A stretch of DNA of 5,471 nt from Faecalibacterium sp. UBA1771 (GTDB lineage: Bacteria > Bacillota > Clostridia > Oscillospirales > Ruminococcaceae): assembly GCA_002315315.1 (NCBI GenBank), contig DCGT01000005.1, positions 253 through 5,723 of the forward strand, given 5' to 3'. Within the stretch, counting starts at the first letter, position 1. Each line of letters opens with the position of its first letter. The position numbers and the translations under genes were made by a program. Below, piece after piece: positions 1-4,674 of this stretch. The notes under the pieces were generated by a model that was not told the DNA's origin, searched no databases, and worked only from the letters and a program-made list of their open reading frames with translations.

Positions 1-193
1 GCGGCGAAGCAATGATTCCGAATTCTGAAACCCGAAAACATAAGCGGTAAATGTTTCTTTAATGCCTGATGTAATCCTCGTTTCGCGGTTTCCCTCTCTC
101 GGGCGAGATGTGGTTATCTGTCGGCGAAAAGGCGATAACCCGCCCGCATTACGGAAATGTTCTCGGTGCGCAAAAGCAAATTGCCTTGTCGTT

Positions 194-210
194 GCAACAT
201 CATCCGTGCG
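194..210 (+). repeat. Diverged 17-bp direct repeat, copy 1
   Basis: The 17 bases beginning GCAACATC match 500-516 at 16 of 17 positions, with one T/C difference. The second copy runs directly into the 21-bp repeat at 512-532. No function is recognised. Confidence 0.6.
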
Positions 211-294
211 TCGGGACGATTTATCGCCTCAAACCGGCAACCGCTCGCACGGTTAGGAGAGACGGCAGAAAAAGTGGGAAAAGGTGATAGACGC

Positions 295-323
295 GACGTC
301 TGAAGAAACAGGTGACGTCTGAA
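295..323 (+). repeat. Tandem GACGTCTGAA repeat
   Basis: GACGTCTGAA occurs at 295-304 and again at 314-323, a 19-bp period. The same ten bases end the recombinase gene at 1442-1451, where they include its TGA stop. The second copy also shares the following AA with the gene end. This may be a relic of recombinase 3' ends or a short recombination scar; chance cannot be excluded for so short a match. Confidence 0.5.
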
Positions 324-370
324 AACGGAGGCGCGGCAAAAAATAAAGGCACGGCTGAGAATTCAGGGTG

Positions 371-391
371 GTGCGGGAATCGGTGGTGAGG
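371..391 (+). repeat. 21-bp direct repeat, copy 1
   Basis: This 21-base unit, beginning GTGCGGGAATC, is identical to 512-532, 141 bp away. The inner GGAATCGGTGGTG differs at one position from the recombinase gene's 3' end at 1429-1441 (GGAATTGGTGGTG). No function is known. Confidence 0.7.
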
Positions 392-435
392 CGCGGTCCT
401 GTTGTGGAGGCATCGACTGTGCGAGGTCGAGCGGT

Positions 436-470
436 TTTATTCCACGGAGCAGGAGTACGCACGGAATAAA
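436..470. repeat. 8-bp inverted repeat with 19-nt loop
   Basis: TTTATTCC (436-443) is mirrored by GGAATAAA (463-470). A further AGCG/CGCT pairing at 430-433 and 471-474 extends the stem across a two-base bulge. No T-run follows on either strand, so it is a poor intrinsic terminator. It could be a protein-binding or structured RNA element, or chance. Confidence 0.4.
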
Positions 471-511
471 CGCTGTGAGTGGCTGAACGGTTTTTCTCAG
501 CAACATCACCC

Positions 512-532
512 GTGCGGGAATCGGTGGTGAGG
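512..532 (+). repeat. 21-bp direct repeat, copy 2
   Basis: Exact second copy of 371-391. It overlaps the end of the 17-bp repeat at 500-516. It lies about 70 bp before the recombinase start codon, so it could also be part of that gene's control region. Confidence 0.7.
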
Positions 533-560
533 TGTGGGTATTCGGGGTGTCGTCCGAGGG

Positions 561-576
561 TATAATATATATATAT
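561..576 (+). promoter_or_regulatory. Candidate -10 box and (AT)6 tract before the recombinase
   Basis: A perfect TATAAT (561-566) overlaps a run of six AT units (565-576), 35 bases before the start codon. I find no convincing -35 hexamer at 16-18 bp upstream; the bases at 538-543 read GTATTC. The promoter call is therefore weak and may need an activator. The AT run could change length by slippage, which would alter spacing rather than reading frame. Confidence 0.4.
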
Positions 577-590
577 CCTGCTTTAATCAC

Positions 591-596
591 GGAGGT
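591..596 (+). promoter_or_regulatory. Ribosome binding site of the recombinase
   Basis: GGAGGT lies five bases before the ATG at 602. It is a strong Shine-Dalgarno match and decides the start codon. Confidence 0.85.
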
Positions 597-601
597 AAAT
601 T

Positions 602-1450
602 ATGGACGAAAGAATATTGACGGCTCGGCATCTTATCGAATTCAGACAATATCTTACGGACGACGAAAAGAGCGCGGCGACCGTTGAAAAGTATTTGCGC
701 GACGCGGGGGCGTTTTTGGATTTTGCGGGCGGCAGACCCGTCACGAAGGAGCTTGTTATCGAGTTTAAGCAGATGTTGATTGACGGCGGACATTACGCCG
801 TCGGCAGTATAAACTCCATATTGTCCTCGGTGCGCAGTCTGCTCTGCTTTCTGAACCGAAGCGACTGCACGGTAAAGGCGATACGCACCCAGCGACGAAT
901 TTACTGCGAAAGGGATAAGGAGCTGACCAAAGAGGAATATCTGCGTCTGTTGAATTCCGCCAAAAATAACCGCTGGCTATGGCTGCTTCTGCAGACCATC
1001 TGCTCGACGGGAATCCGCGTTTCGGAGCTTAAATTCTTTACGGTCGAGGCTATACATCAGGGTGAGCTGAGTGTAAGCTGCAAGAACAAAACCCGCATTA
1101 TCCTCGTGCCCACCAAGCTGCGACGACTGCTGACAAACTATTGCAGACAGGAGAAGATAAGCGAGGGGGCGATTTTTCGCACGAGGACGGGCAGACCGCT
1201 TGACCGTTCCAACATCTGGGCTATGATGAAGCGTCTGTGCGGCTCTGCGGGTGTCGCCGCCGCCAAGGTTTTCCCGCACAACCTGCGCAAGCTGTTTGCA
1301 CGGATTTTTTACCGCGCAAAACACGATATTGCGACGCTCGCCGACGTTTTGGGGCACTCCAACATTAACACGACCCGAATTTACATTATGGCTTCCTGCC
1401 GTGAGCATCAGTCGAAAATAGACCGAATGGAATTGGTGGTGGACGTCTGA
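602..1450 (+). CDS. Tyrosine site-specific recombinase (probable DNA invertase)
   Basis: This 282-residue protein belongs to the XerC/XerD/phage integrase family. Such enzymes cut and rejoin DNA at short sites through a covalent tyrosine intermediate. An N-terminal SAM-like DNA-binding domain covers about residues 8-88 and the catalytic domain about 105-275. The full catalytic set is visible: R139 in CSTGIRVSEL, a beta-hairpin lysine at K161 or K163, H226 and R229 in PHNLRK, H252 in LGHSNINTTR, and the nucleophile Y261 in RIYI. The 26-residue H226-H252 gap and 9-residue H252-Y261 gap match XerD. Its length is that of a simple Xer-like recombinase, without the arm-binding domain of larger phage integrases. 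Twelve bases after its stop lies the first of three near-palindromic sites, with the third in opposite polarity. From this I infer that it inverts the promoter segment downstream and controls the helicase gene. No phage or transposon genes are seen nearby. The enzymatic class is near certain; the substrate is inference. Confidence 0.95.
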   Translation: MDERILTARHLIEFRQYLTDDEKSAATVEKYLRDAGAFLDFAGGRPVTKELVIEFKQMLIDGGHYAVGSINSILSSVRSLLCFLNRSDCTVKAIRTQRRIYCERDKELTKEEYLRLLNSAKNNRWLWLLLQTICSTGIRVSELKFFTVEAIHQGELSVSCKNKTRIILVPTKLRRLLTNYCRQEKISEGAIFRTRTGRPLDRSNIWAMMKRLCGSAGVAAAKVFPHNLRKLFARIFYRAKHDIATLADVLGHSNINTTRIYIMASCREHQSKIDRMELVVDV

Positions 1451-1485
1451 AAAATAAAATAACCACATTATTTTCATAATGTGGT
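1451..1485 (-). terminator. Possible minus-strand intrinsic terminator formed by site A
   Basis: Read on the minus strand, the perfect 10-bp hairpin of site A is followed by TATTTTATTTT (complement of 1461-1451), nine T in eleven bases. This has the layout of a rho-independent terminator, although the stem is AT-rich. It would stop transcription coming from a flipped promoter before it enters the recombinase gene antisense. On the + strand no T-run follows, so it is not a clear terminator for the recombinase itself. Confidence 0.4.
1462..1485 (+). repeat. Putative recombination site A
   Basis: Left arm ACCACATTAT (1462-1471), centre TTTC (1472-1475) and right arm ATAATGTGGT (1476-1485) make a perfect 10-bp inverted repeat. 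It can equally be read as 9-bp arms around a 6-bp asymmetric spacer TTTTCA, the usual geometry of a tyrosine-recombinase core site. It starts 12 bases after the recombinase stop codon. Its spacer polarity equals that of site B and is opposite to site C. Confidence 0.75.
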
Positions 1486-1517
1486 CGGAAGGACAGTTGT
1501 ATTTTTATCCTAATGAA

Positions 1518-1541
1518 ACCACATTATTTTCATAATGTATT
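1518..1541 (+). repeat. Putative recombination site B
   Basis: ACCACATTAT (1518-1527), TTTC (1528-1531), ATAATGTATT (1532-1541). The left arm and centre are identical to site A; the right arm matches for seven bases and then departs. It is followed by ATTCGGAG (1542-1549), also found after site C at 1856-1863. It is a direct repeat of A, 56 bp away, so A-B recombination would delete 56 bp while either site with C would invert. Confidence 0.75.
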
Positions 1542-1573
1542 ATTCGGAGATATCAAAGGCGAGGTAAAAGCGG

Positions 1574-1588
1574 TGCTTCGGTGAAGCA
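1574..1588 (+). repeat. Small hairpin inside the switch segment
   Basis: TGCTTC (1574-1579) and GAAGCA (1583-1588) form a 6-bp stem with a GGT loop. TTTT appears seven bases later (1595-1598). It is too short and too distant from the T-run to call a terminator, but it could weaken read-through from the recombinase toward the helicase. Confidence 0.3.
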
Positions 1589-1589
1589 G

Positions 1590-1618
1590 TTGCGTTTTGC
1601 CACAGTATGATTTAAAAT
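1590..1618 (+). promoter_or_regulatory. Weak second candidate promoter in the switch segment
   Basis: TTGCGT (1590-1595) and TAAAAT (1613-1618) are separated by 17 bp on the + strand. The hexamers are poorer than those at 1760-1788, and in AT-rich DNA such matches occur by chance. Confidence 0.2.
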
Positions 1619-1683
1619 ATAGCAGTATTAAGCATACTCCCCGCAGCATTTATTTTATTTCGCGGAGAGCATTGTAAGCCTTG

Positions 1684-1727
1684 CGTTAATTTTACACATT
1701 AACGATAACATCGAGATTGTTCAACAA
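1684..1727. promoter_or_regulatory. Two inverted repeats upstream of the main promoter, possible operators
   Basis: CGTTAAT (1684-1690) and ATTAACG (1698-1704) form a 7-bp inverted repeat around seven bases. TTGTT-C-AACAA follows at 1717-1727. Both end 33-55 bp before the -35 box at 1760, a position suited to regulator binding. No regulator is encoded in the window, and such AT-rich palindromes can arise by chance. Confidence 0.3.
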
Positions 1728-1759
1728 AAACAAGACAGGGTTTTTTTACAAATTAACAC

Positions 1760-1788
1760 TTGAATTATGGTTATTAATGTGATATACT
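1760..1788 (+). promoter_or_regulatory. Strong sigma-A type promoter reading into the helicase
   Basis: TTGAAT (1760-1765), a 17-bp spacer and TATACT (1783-1788) form a near-consensus vegetative promoter. TG at 1780-1781 gives an extended -10. An A/T-rich stretch from 1741, including seven T, resembles an UP element. Transcription would begin near 1795, giving a leader of about 105 bases that includes site C as a hairpin. The promoter lies wholly inside the putative invertible segment, so its direction would depend on the recombinase. Confidence 0.7.
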
Positions 1789-1830
1789 TTAATCATTCAA
1801 AGCATTAAAACCCATTTATGTAATCAAGCA

Positions 1831-1854
1831 ACCACATTATGAAAATAATGTTAT
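1831..1854 (-). repeat. Putative recombination site C, opposite polarity
   Basis: ACCACATTAT (1831-1840), centre GAAA (1841-1844), ATAATGTTAT (1845-1854). The arms match A and B, but the centre is the reverse complement of their TTTC (6-bp version: TGAAAA against TTTTCA), which sets its polarity to minus. It lies 45 bases before the helicase start codon, inside the predicted leader, where ACATTAT and ATAATGT could form a 7-bp RNA hairpin. Confidence 0.75.
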
Positions 1855-1885
1855 CATTCGGAGCTTTGTTTTTTAGGGCAAGGGT

Positions 1886-1892
1886 AAAGGAG
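1886..1892 (+). promoter_or_regulatory. Ribosome binding site of the helicase
   Basis: AAAGGAG lies seven bases before the ATG at 1900. It supports this start over later in-frame ATGs and lies outside the putative invertible segment, so inversion would change transcription but not the start site. Confidence 0.8.
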
Positions 1893-1899
1893 TAAAGCT

Positions 1900-4614
1900 A
1901 TGTCCGCGCCGCTTTTCCCACACAACCAGGACGCATACGAATCGGCTGCCGCGATGCTTGCCGAGACGGGTCGTGCGGCGATTATACACCCGACAGGCAC
2001 CGGCAAATCCTTTATCGGCTTTAAGCTCTGCGAGGATTACCGCGACGCCGCAGTCTGCTGGCTGTCGCCGTCCGATTACATTTACAGAACTCAGACCGAG
2101 AACTGGAAAAGTGCCGGCGGAGAGGTGCCGGAGAATATTAAATTTTTCACCTATGCCAAGCTTATGAATATGAGCGAGGAGGAGATAAGGCTCATCGAGC
2201 CGTCTCTTATAGTGCTGGACGAGTTTCACCGTGCCGGCGCGGAGATGTGGGGCAGGGGAGTGCAGACATTGCTTTCGGTCTGCGAGGGAGTTCCCGTGCT
2301 CGGGCTGTCGGCAACGGCGGTCAGGTATCTCGACATCAGACGGAATATGGCGGACGAGCTGTTTGACGGCAACGTCGCCTCCGAAATATCGCTGGGCGAA
2401 GCTATTGTACGCGGCATTCTTACGCCGCCGAAATACGTTCTCTCGGTCTTTTCGTTCTATAAGGAATTGGAAAATTATCTCAGACGCGCGGAAAAGCTGC
2501 AAAACCCGTATGACAGAGACCGCGCGATTTACCGTGTTGAAATGCTCAAGAGGGCGTTGGAAAAGTCCTACGGTATGGACGTCATCTTTGAGAAGCACAT
2601 AACCGAACGCACCGGCAAATACATACTGTTCTGCTCGAGCTTCACGCATATGAAGGCGATGATGGACAAGCAACGCGAGTGGTTCGGCAAAATCGACGAT
2701 GCGCCGCACACCTACTATGTTTACTCGGGGGACCTCAAGTCGATGCAGTCCTTTGACCGATTCAAGGCGGACAATGACAACAGTCATCTGCGCCTGCTTT
2801 ACTGCATTGATACGCTCAACGAGGGAATACACGTCGACGATGTCAGCGGTGTTATACTGCTTCGTCCCACGGTGTCGCCCATCGTCTATAAACAACAGAT
2901 AGGCCGCGCCATGTCCGCCGGCAAGCCCGGCGAAACGGTTGTTTTTGATATCGTCGCCAATATTTCGGGGCTGTACGGCATTGATTCCGTAATGGAGGAG
3001 ATGCTCTCGGCTATTGAATATTACCGCTATCTCGGCTGTGAGAGTGAAATTGTAAACAAAAGCTTTTGCGTCATAGACGAGGTAAGGAACTGCAAGGAGC
3101 TGTTCGACGAGCTGGAGAGCGCGCTCGGCTCTACGTGGGAACAGATGTACGAGGCGGCAAGGGTCTACTATGAGGAGAACGGCAACCTGCTCCCGCCGCG
3201 CAGCTACGTTACCGAGCAGGGCTGTTATCTCGGCAGATGGGTCGGCGCACAGCGCAGCAGCTATCATCGGCACGACCCTGCGCTGACGCCGCAGCGAATA
3301 GCCATGCTTGAGGAAATAGGTATGAGCTGGCTGTCGCTCCGCGAGCGATTCTGGGAGGAGAGCTATTCAATAGTAAAAGAATACTATAATAAACGCCGCT
3401 CGCTGGACGGTCTTGCGGCTTACTCGCGCAAGGCGTATTCGTGGACACTGCTTCAGCGCAGAAAATTCCGCGACGGCTCTCTTACCGAGGAGCAGGTCGA
3501 ACGGCTGAACGAGGTCGGAATGGTCTGGGAGCCGGAGGACGTATGGCAGAGAAAATTCGAGGCGGCGCGGGAATATTTTACCGAGCACGGCAATTTGGAC
3601 ATTCCCGCCGGATATGTAACCCGTACCGGCATCGGTCTCGGCGTCTGGTATCGGGGCATACGCAATCAATACCGCGAGGGTACACTTTGCAGTCAGCGTC
3701 TTGCCCGGCTTGAAAGCATAGGCTTTGACCCCGTTTCGGTCAAAACGCGGGTGTGGATGAGCTATTACCGTGAAGTAAAGGCGTATTTCGAGGCAAACGG
3801 CAATTCGGACGTCAGCTCCGATTACGTCACCGATTCGGGACTCAAATTAGGCGTGTGGGTTTCATGTCAGCGTTACGCCTGCTCCAAGGGCAGTCTTTCC
3901 CGGGAGCAGACCGAGCTGCTTGACGATATAGGCTTCTCGTGGCAGAGGGACGACAGCCGTTGGCAGGTCGGCTTTGACTGTCTCGAGAAGTATCTGCAAG
4001 GCTTCGGCAACGCAAACGTGCCGTCCGGCTACGTTACGCCCGAGGGCTTTGAGTTAGGTCGCTGGACTGCGGCACAGCGCACCCGCCGCAGACAGGGCAA
4101 GCTGTCCGCCGTCAGAATTGATAAGCTGACCGCCGCGGGCTTTTGCTGGGACCCCGCCGACGCGGCGTGGAACAACGGCTTTGACCGCGCAAGGGCATAT
4201 TACGCCGACAACGGGAATCTGAACGTTCCCGCATCTTATACCGAGGAGGACGGCTTCCGTCTCGGCGCATGGATTTCGGCTAAGAGGTCGCTCTACCGTC
4301 GGGGCAGTCTGCCGCCGGAGCGCGCGGCACAGCTCGAAGGCATAGGTATGGTGTGGGATGTATTGGCATACCTTTGGCAGACGGGCTACGACCACGCAAG
4401 GGAATTTTACCTCGAAAAAGGACATTTGCAGATACCGAAGGGGTACACCTCGCCCGACGGCTATGCGCTGTTCAACTGGATAGATAGCGAGAAAAAGAAG
4501 CATCGCTCGGGCAAACAGACCGCCGAACGGGCGGAGCTGCTTCGGGAAATAGGATTTGTATGCGGGAGCAGTCGTGTCTGCTCCGAATGCGGCGCCGTCG
4601 AAAGGGCGGTATAA
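1900..4614 (+). CDS. SF2 DEAD/DEAH-type helicase with seven Helicase-Associated repeats
   Basis: This 904-residue protein has an N-terminal SF2 ATPase/translocase core and a long C-terminal repeat array. Motif I is HPTGTGKS (30-37), motif II is LDEFH (106-110, DEFH rather than DEAH), motif III is SAT (137-139), motif IV lies near 241-250, motif V near 302-315 (LNEGIHVDDV) and motif VI is QQIGRAMS (332-339). R336 is present but the usual last arginine of motif VI is replaced by S339. The two RecA-like lobes span about 20-170 and 225-380. Residues 413-888 hold seven HA-domain units (Pfam Helicase_assoc type, thought to bind nucleic acid). The tail contains C888, C894 and C897, which is too little for a certain zinc site. 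It has no nuclease, methylase or TIR domain. Its promoter sits in a putative invertible segment, suggesting ON/OFF expression. The cellular role is unknown; phage defence or mobile-element control is speculation from the phase-variable context. Confidence 0.9.
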   Translation: MSAPLFPHNQDAYESAAAMLAETGRAAIIHPTGTGKSFIGFKLCEDYRDAAVCWLSPSDYIYRTQTENWKSAGGEVPENIKFFTYAKLMNMSEEEIRLIEPSLIVLDEFHRAGAEMWGRGVQTLLSVCEGVPVLGLSATAVRYLDIRRNMADELFDGNVASEISLGEAIVRGILTPPKYVLSVFSFYKELENYLRRAEKLQNPYDRDRAIYRVEMLKRALEKSYGMDVIFEKHITERTGKYILFCSSFTHMKAMMDKQREWFGKIDDAPHTYYVYSGDLKSMQSFDRFKADNDNSHLRLLYCIDTLNEGIHVDDVSGVILLRPTVSPIVYKQQIGRAMSAGKPGETVVFDIVANISGLYGIDSVMEEMLSAIEYYRYLGCESEIVNKSFCVIDEVRNCKELFDELESALGSTWEQMYEAARVYYEENGNLLPPRSYVTEQGCYLGRWVGAQRSSYHRHDPALTPQRIAMLEEIGMSWLSLRERFWEESYSIVKEYYNKRRSLDGLAAYSRKAYSWTLLQRRKFRDGSLTEEQVERLNEVGMVWEPEDVWQRKFEAAREYFTEHGNLDIPAGYVTRTGIGLGVWYRGIRNQYREGTLCSQRLARLESIGFDPVSVKTRVWMSYYREVKAYFEANGNSDVSSDYVTDSGLKLGVWVSCQRYACSKGSLSREQTELLDDIGFSWQRDDSRWQVGFDCLEKYLQGFGNANVPSGYVTPEGFELGRWTAAQRTRRRQGKLSAVRIDKLTAAGFCWDPADAAWNNGFDRARAYYADNGNLNVPASYTEEDGFRLGAWISAKRSLYRRGSLPPERAAQLEGIGMVWDVLAYLWQTGYDHAREFYLEKGHLQIPKGYTSPDGYALFNWIDSEKKKHRSGKQTAERAELLREIGFVCGSSRVCSECGAVERAV
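3136..4563 (+). repeat. Seven tandem HA-domain coding repeats
   Basis: Units begin at conserved W413, W485, W549, W619, W688, W757 and W826. Periods are 72, 64, 70, 69, 69 and 69 residues, about 207 bp per unit. The pattern is W, then an AREYY-like helix, GN, P, Y, LG, W, a basic QR stretch, GSL, and a closing IGF/IGM often followed by W. Unit 2 (485-543) lacks the GN...LG.W centre. Unit 7 has GH and LF in place of GN and LG, and ends in C888 where W is usual. Unit 3 ends at GFDP without the closing W. Confidence 0.85.
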
Positions 4615-4634
4615 AGGCGGTAAAGACAGATGCA

Positions 4635-4657
4635 GTCCGTTCGGCGCATCGCCGGAC
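4635..4657 (+). repeat. GC-rich hairpin between helicase and signal peptidase
   Basis: CGGCG (4642-4646) and CGCCG (4650-4654) pair around CAT. GTC/GAC (4635-4637, 4655-4657) can extend the stem past a four-base bulge. No T-run follows, so it is not a standard terminator and read-through into the next gene remains possible. Confidence 0.4.
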
Positions 4658-4660
4658 AGT

Positions 4661-4665
4661 AAGGA
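4661..4665 (+). promoter_or_regulatory. Ribosome binding site of the signal peptidase
   Basis: AAGGA lies nine bases before the ATG at 4675. It is a moderate match and supports this start. No clear promoter is seen in the 60-bp gap, so transcription either continues from the helicase or starts inside its coding end. Confidence 0.55.
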
Positions 4666-4674
4666 TATAGGGAT

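Larger units (their letters stand above)
1..560. other. Gene-free upstream region with short scattered repeats
   Basis: I see no convincing gene here. The few open frames are under 80 codons, lack a ribosome binding site and have low-complexity or unlikely compositions. The stretch does hold several diverged direct repeats (listed separately) and one 8-bp inverted repeat. Some repeat units resemble the last ~20 bases of the recombinase gene downstream. This fits decayed or rearranged sequence left by earlier recombinase copies, but that is inference. The left edge may also hold the tail of something outside the window. Confidence 0.6.
1486..1830. other. Putative invertible promoter segment, shown in ON orientation
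   Basis: This gene-free, AT-rich stretch lies between recombination-like sites A (or B, 1518-1541) and C (1831-1854). Because the spacer of C is the reverse complement of that in A and B, recombination of A or B with C would invert about 345 or 290 bp. The segment carries a strong promoter at 1760-1788 that currently reads into the helicase gene; inversion would turn it toward the recombinase gene. I find no open frame of useful size on either strand. The neighbouring recombinase is the obvious enzyme. The arrangement matches the general plan of invertible promoters in gut bacteria, but inversion itself is inferred. Confidence 0.7.

Noticed and set aside
62..256. 64-codon open frame on the + strand
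   Set aside because: No ribosome binding site before the ATG, no recognisable domain, and it lies in the repeat-bearing non-coding region.
363..590. 75-codon open frame on the minus strand with repeated PPIPA motif
   Set aside because: The repeat comes from the 21-bp direct repeat, whose 141-bp spacing is a multiple of three; no ribosome binding site is present.
1635..1670. CTCCCCGC...GCGGAGAG imperfect inverted repeat
   Set aside because: The stem needs a bulge and a 17-base AT-rich loop with no following T-run; support is too weak to list.
1717..1747. Possible terminator: TTGTTCAACAA followed by a seven-T run
   Set aside because: The palindrome has no room for a loop, and 13 bases separate it from the T-run. 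The T-run fits better as an UP-like element of the promoter at 1760.
1600..1830. Minus-strand promoter inside the switch segment (e.g. TTAATA...CATACT or TTAAAG...CATAAT)
   Set aside because: The hexamers match consensus poorly and are expected by chance in AT-rich DNA; nothing approaches the + strand promoter.
1462..1854. CRISPR array or attenuator family instead of recombination sites
   Set aside because: Only three copies with unequal spacing (56 and 313 bp) and no Cas genes. The reversed spacer in C and the adjacent tyrosine recombinase favour recombination sites.
1873..3273. 466-codon open frame on the minus strand
   Set aside because: It is a shadow of the helicase gene, which has clear motifs and a ribosome binding site; the antisense protein shows no domain.
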